In this document: positions 43,314 through 55,700 of the stretch, one piece after another
Layout: each line of letters opens with the position of its first letter
How positions within the stretch are numbered: the stretch's first letter is position 1
Source: Hydrangea macrophylla
Lineage: Eukaryota > Streptophyta > Magnoliopsida > Cornales > Hydrangeaceae
DNA length: 64,000 nucleotides
Assembly (NCBI GenBank): GCA_033977485.1
Contig: CM066991.1
Span: forward strand, 30,935,850 to 30,999,849
Reading direction: 5' to 3'
Translations under genes and position numbers: made by a program
The notes under the pieces: model-generated
Database searches by the model: none
Told to the model about the DNA's origin: nothing
The model's input: only the letters and a program-made list of their open reading frames with translations

Positions 43314-46300
43314 TGTGGATATCGGCACATTTGGGCCCATGTTTATTTTTTCAAAACAAAAAAGAGTCACCACTTAATTTTTTAAGGAAAATTAAGAAAC
43401 CATTTTAAAAGCTACTGATCTTTTGTGAAACCAAAGATTTACTAGGTCCGGGGATTTGGAATGAGACGAGAAGGAGCTCGGCAGACTAAAGCACCCCCTC
43501 TCATCGTATCTCGTGATAGCCCTCTAGTCAACTACCTTTTAATCAAATTAATGATTAAAATGTGCACCTAAAATAATACATAGATATAGATATACATTTC
43601 AAAAGCATGTTGAAAGGGTGCAAGATCCCTAACGGGAAAAAAGGCATACAAAACCAAATAGATTTAATTAGCAAGCGAATGATATGCAAATAGAGAACAA
43701 GAGAACTAACCTGGGATCCCACTGCAAAATAGGGAAACGTGCAACGCATATAATAAAATAGAAAACCTACAAAAAAGAGTCTCTAATTCATAGGTACACA
43801 TAAGGCAAAACCCTAGTCTAAGGTATCGCACATGGAGTCAAAAATGATAAAACAAATAATAAAATAAATAAGGAAAAATTCAAGGAACCATACCTCGATA
43901 GCGCTACAAAACAGAGGTTAGTCCACATGCTTGAACACAAATAATATCAAATTACATCTAACTCTAACATGGATGAAGGAAGTTCGCAAAAATTTGAACT
44001 CTTTCCAACCAAGGAAGTCGCAAAGCACTTAAGAATATACAAGCCTCAACGGAAAGGTCCAAAGGGACCTTAACCTAGAGCCAATGCAATGTCCACATAG
44101 AAGTGGCTTGACTTCAATGTGGTTGAAGAGAGTTCATGACTAAGACATAAGCATTCAATCATCCAAGATCTAATCCTTGTTCACATATTGCATTACTCCT
44201 AATTATGATAACCATGGATACATGGGGATGAACAAGGCATGAGTTATTTGTTTATTAGGATCCTCTAATCTCTGTATTTAAGTCCTATTATTCTTATTCA
44301 AGACATGATTCAAGCCTCAATGCATTAGAAAATCATTTGGATCAAAGTTGGTAGGATTTACCAAATCTATCTCAAGATTCCAGATTTTATAGAGAAGAAA
44401 CTAAACATTCAAAAATAGAAAAATCATGGATCCCATGGTTTGTTCTTAGTGAGTTTTGGATATAATGTGCCTCTATGTGTCTAGTATCTAATCCAGAAGA
44501 AAAATCAAAGATTACATGGTCCAATCTCTGGGAATTGGACCAAGACCAAACATCACCCATAATCCATCAACTCTCTGTCCAGAGATTTTGTATGATTTAT
44601 TAAAAATACCAAACTAATCTCAAACCTTTCAAATTTCTTAAAGGATGTAGTCAATTCATTATAGTTTATAGGAAAAATAATTTAAGGCCTAAACTACATG
44701 ATGAAGGCTCTTATCTAAATGTTTTAAAATGAGTTCACTGTTCTGGAATTCTGGACATATAGTGATTAGATTACAAAACCTATGATCCAACCATGTTAAC
44801 CATATAATTGAAACAAAACAAAAATTGCAGTGGTAACTCTATACATCATGAACATATTCCAATTAGTCTCATTCAATCCAATGAATCATGATTTAATTAA
44901 AAATATTTGATCCTAGCTTGTCAGTGAAATCATTACACCATTGTTGAATAAATGTTCATTACTTGAATCCAACTAGTCCAAAATTCTAGAGAGAATTTGG
45001 ACCAAGTATTGACCATGACCACTAAGACAATTATCAAAACACCAAGATACTTCATGGATTTGACCTTAAGGGGACCTTGATGAAGATTTCCAAGGATTTA
45101 CTCAATCTCATGAATATGCTTAAACCCTTAGACTTACTTGAACCCAACAACCAAACCATGAAAATTGGGTTATTCTAAGTCTAATTCCTCTCTCAAATTG
45201 ATGTTCCTTGAAGAATTTCGACTTATTTTATTTGATTCTCCTCTCAAATCAATGATCCTTGGAGATTAAGAACAATACCCACATGAATTTTAATGAAATA
45301 TAAACGAAATTTCATGAAATTCCTAATTGGAGGACCCATGTCATGAATATAAGACTTAGATCCACTAATCGTACATACATACAGTCTAGATCAATCTTAA
45401 TTCTCATATAAATCGTCCATTTATAGAAAATTAAGAGATCAATCTCCAAAAATTCAAATGAAATATTGAAGATTCCATGAATTCTTAGAGTAGAGCATGA
45501 GTAAAAAGAGGTGAAATCTAAACCAACATGTTGATCTGAAGCAAATTTTACTTAGAGAACTTATTTCATATCAATTCCATGATCAACTAGATCCAAATCA
45601 ACAAATATAGATGAGAGTTCAATCACAATTCAAGTGGTGTGTGATGAAAGGGGAATAGAAGAGACTTTTTGAAAATGTGAAAAAATTATAGTTCAAACTA
45701 TGAATTGTGATTGAATTTTGTCAAAATACAACTTAAGATGAGAGAATTACCTCTTAATTTCATCATATTTTATATGGTTTTGTGAAGATCTTCAAAGATC
45801 TTCAAGCTCTCTTCAATGGCTTCCTTTTAAAAAATCTTTAATTCTCTCCAATTCTCCTAATTAACCAACAATTCATCCAACCCCTTGCAATGAAGATGAA
45901 CCTCTCCTTTTATAGACCACTTAGGAGGGGTTAATTTAGTAAATTCGGGGTGATTTCCCCATGTGAAATGGAATCTTTAGGTATTCAATATGCATTTGAA
46001 ATTTTAGAAACTATTACAGGCAGCGGCACTCGATGACTTGTCCGCGGCACTCAGTGAGTGCCGGTCCAGCACTCGCTAACTACTGGCGCGACACTTAATG
46101 AGTGCCACCGCGACTGCCGCGTGCCGTTTTCTTTTCTTTTTTCTTTTTCTTTTTTGGTTTTCCTTTTTCTCTTTTCCTTTTTCTTCTTCTTTTTTTTTTC
46201 TGATTGAAATTCTTTTCTTTTCTTTTCTTTTCTTTTCCTTTTTTATTTGAAATTCTTTTCTTTTCTTTTCAAATTATTTAAACAAAATCCATTTTTCTTA

Positions 46301-46593
46301 ATAAAACAAAAGATTTTTTAATTTATACATATATATGTATATATCTTTGAATGCTTTTCCATTAAGTTTTCAAATTAGTTAATAACCCCCATGTGTATTT
46401 CACACCCGAAATCTCCTTTCCACCATGTTTTCTTCTTCTCCTTTTTGAATTTTGCTGTCTTGGAGATTGTGAGGCTTTCCGAAGAGCGTGAACTACCCTT
46501 AAAGACTTTTAATTTCGTCAGTCATTGTCGTCATCAGTTTTAGAGGTAATAATCCAATAAATTTGATAGTCGGTCAAAATCGGGGTGTCTACA
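43314..46593 (-). mobile_element. Solo LTR, family E (Tat/Ogre-like), minus strand, TSD CCAAT
   Basis: On the minus strand the unit starts TGTAGACACCCCGATTTTG and ends CCGATATCCACA. CCAAT is perfectly duplicated at 43309-43313 and 46594-46598. It is the inverted counterpart of the LTR at 47960-51344. It includes CACTCAGTGAGTG palindromes (46019-46125) and a CTTTT-rich tract (46130-46270). No internal region accompanies it. Confidence 0.9.
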
Positions 46594-46598
46594 CCAAT

Positions 46599-46741
46599 AG
46601 ACATTTTTATGCTTCCGCTTATCTCTTTAACAATGTATAGACTGTTAAAAGGACAATCAGGTAATATAACTAGTCATGGCTTACGGATCCAGAAAGGTAA
46701 ATTTTATTTCCCCCTAATTTCTGCTACTCTGGGGTGTAACA
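46599..46741 (+). repeat. LTR D, piece 4 (3' end)
   Basis: This piece resumes after solo LTR E and ends GGGGTGTAACA. It matches 10410-10550 (TAATRTAACTAGTCATKGCT...GGATCC). Confidence 0.75.
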
Positions 46742-46748
46742 GAATTTT

Positions 46749-46760
46749 TGGTATCCGAGC
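46749..46760 (+). promoter_or_regulatory. Primer-binding site of element D
   Basis: TGGTATCCGAGC differs by one base from the initiator-Met primer-binding site TGGTATCAGAGC of element A and lies seven bases after the LTR end. Confidence 0.7.
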
Positions 46761-47380
46761 ACTATGTTTAGACTTGCTTGCTGATTATCCTACACATTTA
46801 AGTTATACAACTTTAGGTGTAAACTGTTTACTCGTAAGAGTTTTGACTAGGTTTAAGTTAGCATTCGATGTTGACATGATTAGCTTAGATGAGTTAGGAC
46901 TAATATCTTGTCAAGTAGATGAGAATGTTAGAAGTTACCTAGTGTCCTTAGAAGGACCCTTTGAAGGTTAGTAATTGTAATTAGCTGATATGAAATCATC
47001 GTGGATATATAATTGAGTTCCATGGAGAACTAGACAATCAGAGATAAGTTAGGATTTCAGAGACCACATAAGATAAGGTATTTAGTAAGAGCCGACAGTT
47101 TATAAGAGATTAAGAATATGACCATTTCATCATTATAAACCACATAATCGATTTGTAGACTCAAAAATCCAATCCGAAGGATAGAAATGCATAAATATTC
47201 TTATGCAAAGACTAATCCTATGCATAGGATGACTCTATTTGATCTTTAAACAAATATATGCTAGGCTTATATGGTATTGATGTGATTATTTGCATTTAAT
47301 ATATATATATATGTATGTGTGTATACGTACTCGATGGGCGATTGATCAATAGAGTACTCCTGTTGGTAAACAAGCACCTA
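46761..47380 (+). other. Untranslated leader of element D
   Basis: AT-rich stretch between the primer-binding site and the gag ATG, with a TA microsatellite at 47300-47312. The frame at 46585-46971 crosses the LTR end and is not a gene. Confidence 0.5.
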
Positions 47381-47959
47381 ATGGCAGGAAGACCTAGAAG
47401 AAACCTGATCGGAGGACCTCCAAACCAAAACGAGGGAGCACCAGAACTCATCCCCGCAGGAATGGACCCTACAGAAGTTTTTGGCGCATTTCTACAACTA
47501 GAATATATTAGGAATAACCACAATAACAACAGCAACAACCCTATGGTCCCACCGAGACCCTATGAGGACTGAGTCGTGGAATGTCTTCGTGGAATGCGCC
47601 CCAACAAGTTCAATGGGATGACTGAACCACGGGAAGCAGAGCAATGGCTCTGAGGAATGGATATTATATTTGACACCATGGGATGTTCTGAGGCCGAGAA
47701 ACGTCAACTGGCCACCTACCAACTAACTTGTGTTGTAGCCGACTGGTGGGAGTCAGAAAAGGCGAGGAAGGAGGAGTCGTGCAAAGAATGACCTGGACAA
47801 CATTCAAAAAATTATTCCTTGAGAACTACTTTTCCCAGATCGAGAGAAATAGGAAAGAAAAAGAATTTATTGACCTAGTCCAAAGGAACCGGACAATGAG
47901 AGAATACACGGTATAATTTGAACAACTTTCTCGATTTACGCACCATATGTTCAACACCC
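47381..47959 (+). pseudogene. gag of element D (5' part, broken)
   Basis: An ATG at 47381 begins a Gag frame with a basic N terminus, MDPTEVFGAF and an asparagine-rich linker. It continues through TGA stops at 47570 and about 47652 to FNGMTEPREAEQWL and VVADWWESEKA, the conserved Gag core seen also in element A. A frameshift near 47765 leads to WTTFKKLFLENYF and EKEFIDLVQ. A TAA (about 47912) follows REYTV. The gag is cut at 47960 by the Tat/Ogre-like element; the zinc knuckle and pol are not in the window. Confidence 0.8.
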
Positions 47960-50900
47960 TGTAGACACCCCGATTTTGACCAAACGTCAAATCCAGGGAT
48001 TGGTTACCTCTTAAGACCACTGATGACGATGACCGGTGAAATTCGAAGATTTTTCAGAGAATTCAAATTCTTCAAAGATTCTTCAAGTAAAGTTTCAAAA
48101 TCAAAGAAAAAAATCAAAGGAGAAATTGGATATTCAAGAGAAACCTGAACGTTGAAGAACGTGTGAGGAAATCAGTCTGAGAATACCTTCAAAAATATAT
48201 ATATATAGTAATGATAATGAGATATATAAAATAAAAAGAAGAGAGAAAGAGAAGAAAAGAAAGAGTTCTAAAAATATATATATAAGGAGAAAGTGAAAAA
48301 GAAATTTGAAAAAAGTCTTGAAAAGAAAAGAAAAAAAAGAAGAAAAGAAAAAAATAAATAAAAGAATTATATGGGAATGTATACCATGCATATGGGTACA
48401 TTTTAATAAAGTACATTGCAAATATAAGTACATTAGTATATACTTTACTAGATAAATTAAGTTTATGTTAATATATATGTTGAAAATTAAAAAGAGGGCA
48501 AAATTCTGTTAGCCACGGCACGCGGGAAAGCCGGCGGCACTCACTGAGTGCCGCCCGGCACTCACTGAGTGCCGCAGGCAGCCATCGAGTGCCGCAAACT
48601 GTAACAGACTGCTTTTCTCATATGTTCTAGAAGAAAACTTTGCACATGGGTTTCCACCCGAATTTACCCATTTAACCTTGTCATGTTGGTCTATATAAAC
48701 AGACCTTCATCTCTATTATGGGGACATGGACTTGATTTTTGAACTTTTTACTTTATCTTAGAGAGAGATACAAGAGTTATATAGGCAATAGAGAGAGAAT
48801 TGAGAGAGGAAGAAGAAAGCTTTCTTGAAGAAATTGAAGAATTGAAGAAGAACTTGAAGACTTTTGGAAGAACTTCCCAAGAAATAGAAGAAATCCTTAA
48901 GGTCATAGAGGTAACCTCTAAATCATTGGTAGAATTAGGTAAATTCAATCACAAGTTCATAGTTCTAGGAACTTTACACATTTTCAAAACCTATCTTCCT
49001 ACCCCATTTCATCACACATCACTTAGATCTTGTGATTGAATCTCATAACATTTCATTAATTTGGGTCTAAATAGAGCTTTGGATTTAAGAATAAAAGAGT
49101 TTTGACTTGAAATTTTCAAATAACCTTTGATTTCATTTCTTTTGTTTATATTCTTCTCATAGGATCTATGAGATCTTCAATATCTCATTAGATCTCTTTG
49201 AGTTTGATCCTCTAGTCCCTTATGATCCTATGATTTATATGGGGATTAAGATTGGTAAAGGTCATATCTACACATAGTTGTTTGGGTTCAAGTCTTTGCT
49301 CATGACTTGGATCTCCCTACTAGGAATCTTATGGAATCTATACTATATTCCATAGAGATTTGAGTAGATTTGAGTCTCATTTAGTCTCCAAGGACCATTA
49401 ATTTGAGAGGAGAAAAGCATATCATAATCCTATATTCCTCAAGGATCATATTTTTGAGAGAGGAATTAGATGTACATTTTCATAGTTTCCATTCAAAATT
49501 CATAAGATTAAGTAAGACCTTAAGATTCTCTTGTTGTGAGATCTATGGCGGAAATCCATTAAGGCTAAATCTATGAATCTCTTCATGTTTCATTATCTAT
49601 TCCAATAATCATGGTCATACTTGATCCTAGTTCTCTCTAGAATCATGGATCAAGTTTGATTCGAAATACGAACATCAATTTAAAAAAGGTGCAGTGAATC
49701 CATAAACCAATCGTGATCAAAGATTTTTTATAGAGTCATGACTCATTAGAAATGGATGAGACCAATTGGAGGATGTTCATAACTCATTTAACCATCTCTG
49801 TAATTTTTGTTTTGATGAAATTCCATGTCTAAGATGGTTTGGTCTTATGATTTCAAAACAAGCAACTCTCTGTCCAAAATTTTAGAACAGTAAGTCCGTT
49901 TTAAAATTAATAAATCAGAACCTTAATAGAGTTTCCCGGGTCTGTAATAGTTGTTTCTAAGTAACTTAATGTGTTAGGAAGATACCTTAAAAAGATCTAA
50001 GTGTTTCTCATTTTTTTGCTATTTTTATAAAATCGTACAAAATCTCTGGACAGAGAGTTGCAGATTTCTGAGTGATGTCTAGTGTTTTCCATATTTCCAG
50101 AGATCTAACCGTTCAAATATTGATTTTCTTTTTGGGTTCAAAACTAGACTCACAGAGGCATATCATATCCAAAAATCATTAAGATCCAACCGTTGGAAGT
50201 ATGGTTGTTCTAGCTTTTAAAATCTGGTCTGCTCTCTGTAATTTAGGAAAAACAGCCACTACTTTTGTCTAGTCTCAGTGATTTTAACTTAAATGGTTTC
50301 CTAATGTCTTGGAACCCAAATCATGTTTTGAATAATGATAATTTAGCTTAAATCCAGAGGCTATGTGATCCAAATTAGTGAATAAATTCATATCTCATTC
50401 TTGTTCATATTCATTCATTCATTCATGTATATTGATGCTTATGATTAGAACTAGTTATTGGATAAAGTTGGACTTAGTTTAACCTACTTGAACATAACCA
50501 TGGATTCCTTATGATCATTTCGGGATTATAGCACCCTATATGGACATCACATTGGCTCTTAATTGAGACTTGCATATCTATAGAGATTCTATGGCTCCAA
50601 CTAATCAAAAGGAATTCATAGTTTTATCAATTCTTCCTCTACTTGATAGATCTAAGCTAGAGATTTAGGATTGATTATTTGATGTCATATTATTGTGTGA
50701 AGCATGTGGACTAATCCTTGTTTTGTACCGCTTTGGAGGTATGACTTCTCATCTCTTCTCTAATTTATTTCATTTGTTGATTTTATTGATTTTCGACTCC
50801 ATGCGCGACACCTTAGCTTAGGTATTGCCTTATGTATATGTGATTAGAGACATTTTTCCTAGGATTTCTATTCTTTGTATGCATTGCACGTTTCCCATTT

Positions 50901-51344
50901 CGTGACTGGATCCCGAGTAAGTTCTCTAGTTCCCTACTTGCACATCATTTTGCTTGCTATCTGAATTACGTGGCTTATGAATGATATTTTGTCGTTAGCT
51001 ATTTTGCACCCTTTTCAACATGCTTGTGTAATGTATTATTTATATATATGTATTAGTTGAGGGCTTGGTTAGATTAATAATTCAATTAAAAAGGATGATG
51101 AGTAGAGGCCTATCACGAGATAGGATGAAAGGGGGTGTTTTAGTCCGTCGGGCTCCTTCCCCTTTCATTCCATAATCCCCGGACCCAGATTATCTTTGGT
51201 TTCGCAAAAGATCAGTTTGCTTTCAAAATAGTTTCTTAATTTTCCTTTAAAAATTAAGTGGCGACTTGTATTTGAATTTGAATTTGAATTTGAAAGAAAT
51301 TGTTTTTTAAAAAACAAAAGTGGGCCCAAAAATCGGTATCCACA
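47960..51344 (+). repeat. 5' LTR of the Tat/Ogre-like element (family E)
   Basis: The LTR is 3,385 bp. It has a purine-rich tract (48190-48365), CGGCACTCACTGAGTGCCG palindromes (48525-48592) and TATATAAA at 48692. It is in inverted orientation relative to the solo LTR at 43314-46593. Left flank CACCC would be the target duplication; its partner is not in the window. Confidence 0.88.
48692..48699 (+). promoter_or_regulatory. TATA box in LTR E
   Basis: TATATAAA in GGTCTATATAAACAGACC, about 100 bp downstream of the GTGCCG palindromes. The inverted copy has the corresponding TCTATAAAAGG (minus strand, near 45915). Confidence 0.6.
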
Positions 51345-51347
51345 ATC

Positions 51348-51362
51348 TGGTGACTCTGCTCG
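51348..51362 (+). promoter_or_regulatory. Primer-binding site of the Tat/Ogre-like element
   Basis: TGGTGACTCTGCTCG lies three bases after the LTR end. The similar TGGCGACTC... sites of Ogre-type elements are attributed to arginine tRNA; the match here is imperfect. Confidence 0.6.
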
Positions 51363-52760
51363 TGATCGAACCCAGAATCTCTGGTTTTGCAGACCAGAAT
51401 TTCTGATTTTGGGTTCACTCGAGGATTAGACTTGAAAGCATCCTTTTAATTGAATTAATTAATTTTTGTGTGCCCGTTGCATTGCACTTGCATGTCTCGC
51501 CAGTCGATTGCACATAATTATGACCTTGGAGGCTCAGGGCAACCCGGTCGGTCAAGCTATCATGGGACTGTATGATCACCCTTGATCTCGTACCATATGT
51601 TGGTATATGAAGCATCCTATCGGGTGTATGTCAAGGGTCCCTTATTTGACCAAAACTTGGCCTTTGCATAATAGCTTCTATAGAACCCTTCGATCTTAGG
51701 AAATCAATTCTCGATTAGGATTTATGTGCTAGGGAGGTTTGTATGCCCGAAAGGGATTATTTGAGATGATGACAATGCTTGCTTGATGAAAGATGTTTAA
51801 CCCTTTAATCACAGTTTAGCAATTCCTTCTCATGTCCCACGACATTTGGGAATGTGCTGAATCTTGATTATATGATTACATCTCTTATATCTTGTTAGCT
51901 AAGCATCATTGACCTTGTATGCATCCGAATTCATGAAGAGTACGACAACAATCCGATCATGTGATCTTCCTACCCAAAGAATTTTAAATTCGTCTTTGGA
52001 AGCAAATAGATTTTTGCTATCTTTATTCTAAGGTATTCAATCGCTCTTTCAAAAATCTTTGGAGTTCACTTTTTTTGATTAAAATTTCAAGTCAACCATC
52101 TTTGAAGGAAGAACCCAAAATTCTTGAACCAAAATTCTTGAAAGATTTTGAAAAGTTTTACCAACTAAAGAAACGCTTTTCAAAGCAAAATTTTGACCCA
52201 ATCACCTTTTGGTTAAGGAATATAATCCAAAATGTTGAAAATTGTATTTGAGAAATCTCCGCAATTAAAGAAATCCTTTTCAAATGGATTTCAAAGCAAA
52301 GTTTCAACCCAATCATCTTTTGTTGAGAAATGTTGTTGCCTTCAAAGGAAAACTTCCTAAGAATTTGAAAGATCCTATCATCTAGGGAAATGCTTGTCAA
52401 ATGAATTTCACAAGTTCTAAAAAAAAAATTTCAAACATTGAAGGGGTAAAGAGGATCACACTGAAAGGAGAAATTAGCACACTCGACATGGGTGAGGATT
52501 TTATGTGCTTATGTGTTTATGTGTTAGGATTAGAATTTTCTTTCTTTGACATATAGAATAGACACACACGCACACATTCATTACATCCGCATGACATATG
52601 GGCCATTCATAAAAATTTATTTTGCAAACAAAATGACAAAATAAAGAAAGCTTCTTTGATTTTAAATAAAAGAATAAAATGTGGTTGTAGGTAAAACATA
52701 GAATCATCTACGAGCATAATCTGGTACAGAGATTCTACTGCAAGGTTAGTAAGAAAAGAG
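51363..52760 (+). other. Leader region of the Tat/Ogre-like element
   Basis: Between the primer-binding site and the gag ATG there is no supported reading frame. Imperfect repeats of the type CAAAATTCTTGAAAGATTTTGAAAA with AACCCAATCATCTTTTG (52080-52440) recur at about 100-bp spacing. Ogre elements often have an extra ORF here; none is visible. Confidence 0.5.
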
Positions 52761-55700
52761 ATGGCGCAAGAAGCAAACGCAAGAGAGATAGCAAAATTAA
52801 GGGCCATAGTGGAACAGCAGGCAGGTCAAATGGCTAGGATGATGACCATGGTGGAAATACTAGCCCGACAAACCACCAGTTGTTGATCCTCCCCCACCGG
52901 AGCTGCCTTGTCTTGGTACCTTACATTGGAGCCTGGTAAGACCAAAATGTGGGAAGAGGTTGTCAAGTTATTTGTAGCCCAGTACGAGTATAATCAGGAT
53001 TTGGATGTTACCGTCAGAGATTTAGAGACTACTCGGCAGAGAAATAAGGAATCTTTTGCTGAATATCTGAGCCGTTGGAGGGGAAAAGCAGCCAAGATGG
53101 TATAGAGGCCAAACGAGAAGGAACAGATCTGGATGTTAATGAAAAACCTCCAGCCCATCCATCAAGAGAAGATGAGGTTTCAATCCATCAACACCTTTGC
53201 TGAAGTGTTCGATGTAGGAACTAGGATTGAAGATGAGATATAAGAAGGATTGATTAAGAGGGAAGAGTTGGTGAACATGTATAGGCGTCCGAATTAAGGG
53301 ACAGGAGGAGGGCATTCAGGGAATCATTCGAGTCCTACAGATGTGAATGCGCTAAGTGAACCAGAGAAGAAGTTTGATGCAGTCAGGAGTGTCACGCCCC
53401 GACGTAGCATAAATAAGGAAAGCGTTTAATTTCCTTTATGGACCCGTAGGTCGCGACAGTTTGAAGGATCGATTCCGTCCCAAACGTCGAACATCAAAAT
53501 ATAATAATCAGAGTAAAGCAATCAAGGCTTACAAAAATTTTCTAACTTATTACATCTTATGAACCAGGGTCAACTAAGGCACAGACCGCCTTGAAAATAA
53601 AATAATAACTTAGTGTCTGTTACAGTCATCCTTAAAACAACACAGTTTAAAACTCAAACAGATAAACTTAAAGCATATATTTAATGAACAGTTCTCTTAT
53701 TCCCAAAAGCGGCCATTCTCAATTCGCATAGTCATATGATTCCTCCTGGTTATAACCTGAAAAGCCTGAACACGAATGTCCAGGACGCATCAACGTCGTC
53801 AGCTTCAAGAAGCTGGTGAGTATTAAAAACATGACTTTGAATGCAAAACATACCAACTTACCTTTTTCCAATTCTAAATTAAATCCACAAGTTTATAATT
53901 ATAATTAAAGAGCTCGTTTAGAAAACAACCACAACATTATTTAAAGAGGGTAAATTTACACAGATGGGACCGTGTATGAGAACAATGCACCACACTCATC
54001 TTGCCGACTCTTTTCTCTCGACAGCCACAACAACCCACTATCCTACTCCTGGTATCTTTGAAACACTCAGATAGCCACACTTTAGCAACGGGGCGCCAGG
54101 GAGTGTCCAGTTTGCCTCACACTTTGGTCCGGGGTACCAGGGAGTGTCCAATGCCTCACACTTTGAGTACCCTAACCGCCATGCAAATACCGGGGCAACC
54201 CCTCACGCAGTATCCAGACTCGAGTATCAGGGAGTGTCTGTAGGCCACACTTTAGCACTACCATGGGCGCCAGTGAGTGTCCAAGTTCGGCGTCACACAC
54301 TTTAACGCTTCCATGGGCGTCAAGAAGTGTCCATATTTGCCACCGTCGCATTTCAAAGATACCCTCTCCACAATCTCAACCACAACCACAACCACAACCA
54401 CGACCACAACCACGAACACAACCACAACTCAAACTCATACTCTTTCCACACTACCATTACTCTTTTCCACACAGACTGATACCCCCATGCATGTACCACT
54501 GACCCCACATGAATGATATGCACTTGAACCAAAGCAAAATACTAAAATAAAGGACAACACGCGTACGGGGTTTGATAAGTCACGCTATAATGTTTTAAAT
54601 CATTCCAACATAACCAATTAGAGTTCTGATTAACTAAATTCCCAAAACAGAACCTTAACAGTACTCAAAATGTTGAACCAATCAGACCTTAAACACAAAA
54701 CAGACAAAAACAGAAACTGTCAGAACTCGCGCGCGCGGGCCGCTCGCGCGAAAGGTCGCTTGCGCGGGCCGCTCGCGCGATATGCCCAAATTTCCTTTTA
54801 TTATAAGCTTTTCTGTCTGCCTGAGGAAATCAAGGTCGCGCGCGCGGATCGCTCGCGCGAAAGGGTTATCGCGCGACCCTCGCTCGCGCGACCAGCCTAA
54901 TTTTACTTTATGTATAAAAACTTTTCTGTTTGCCTGAGGAAGCATACCTCGCGCGCGCGGGTCGCTCGTGCGAGGGGTCGCTCGCGCGATTCTCGCGCGC
55001 GCGATCGTGGCGCGAGATGAAGCTGAGGTTTCATCTTCTCCGCAGAAACTGCTCTGCTTCAGAAAACAGGGTCTAAAATTGACCCATTTCAAATCTGTAA
55101 GTATGTTTACAATGTTATATATGGATCTCTTCCTTTTTCAACGAGGATTAAGAATCTATGATTAGTTTAACACCATTCTAACTATAACTCTCCAATTTCA
55201 AGAAAAACCAAAACATGTCAAAACTTAATTTCTAATATACTTTCTTATATGAACGAATTAGGCTCTATAACTTCAAACATGGCATGTATGATGTATAATC
55301 TTCCATATTCATCTTTAAAAATGAATTTTGATTGAGTTTGGAAAATGGTGATTTTTGAAGCTCAAGCTTCCATGGACGAATTTAGTAATGGAGTTCCAAC
55401 TATACACACACAATATCAGTAAATAAGTATAGAATTACATTTAGAGTGAGTTAGAAATACTCACTGATTGATAAGAAAGTGTGTGTGTTGAGAAAGATTC
55501 AAGAAATACAAGAGGCCCAATCAAGCTTGGCTATGGAGTTGTGTAGTTTCTCTCTCCAGAAAATCTCCAAAATATAACTCTCAAGCTCTCTCTTTTCTCT
55601 CTGTGTAAGTGAAGTGCAGAATGAGAATGTGTGTGTGTAGTGAACATATATAGAGAGAGCCAATTGGAGAACTTGGGCTCCAAGAATTTTGAACTATACT

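Larger units (their letters stand above)
25368..47959 (+). mobile_element. Base-layer Ty3/gypsy element D (5' LTR plus gag), heavily interrupted
   Basis: The 5' LTR starts TGTAATACCCTTGAAATTTC at 25368 and ends ...GGGGTGTAACA at 46741, split into 25368-25504, 36759-39687, 42210-43313 and 46599-46741 (about 4.3 kb together). It is followed by a near-perfect initiator-Met primer-binding site (46749-46760) and a gag frame (47381-47959) cut by the Tat/Ogre-like element. The order was deduced because each inserted unit is bounded by its own TSD and the D sequence resumes exactly after it. No downstream part of D is visible in the window. Confidence 0.75.

Noticed and set aside
46585..46971. 128-codon frame near the end of LTR D
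   Set aside because: It spans the target duplication, the LTR end and the primer-binding site, so it cannot be a conserved protein of the element.
48134..48433. Minus-strand hydrophobic frames (F/L/Y-rich) that look like membrane proteins
   Set aside because: They are the antisense of a purine-rich tract in LTR E and also occur in two frames at once.
54263..54516. Gln-Pro or Thr-repeat proteins
   Set aside because: They come from a CCACAA microsatellite inside the solo LTR, in different frames of the same bases.
54670..55165. Arg/Ala-rich frames on both strands
   Set aside because: They are produced by CGCGCGAG-type palindromes within a solo LTR; the same composition appears in every frame.
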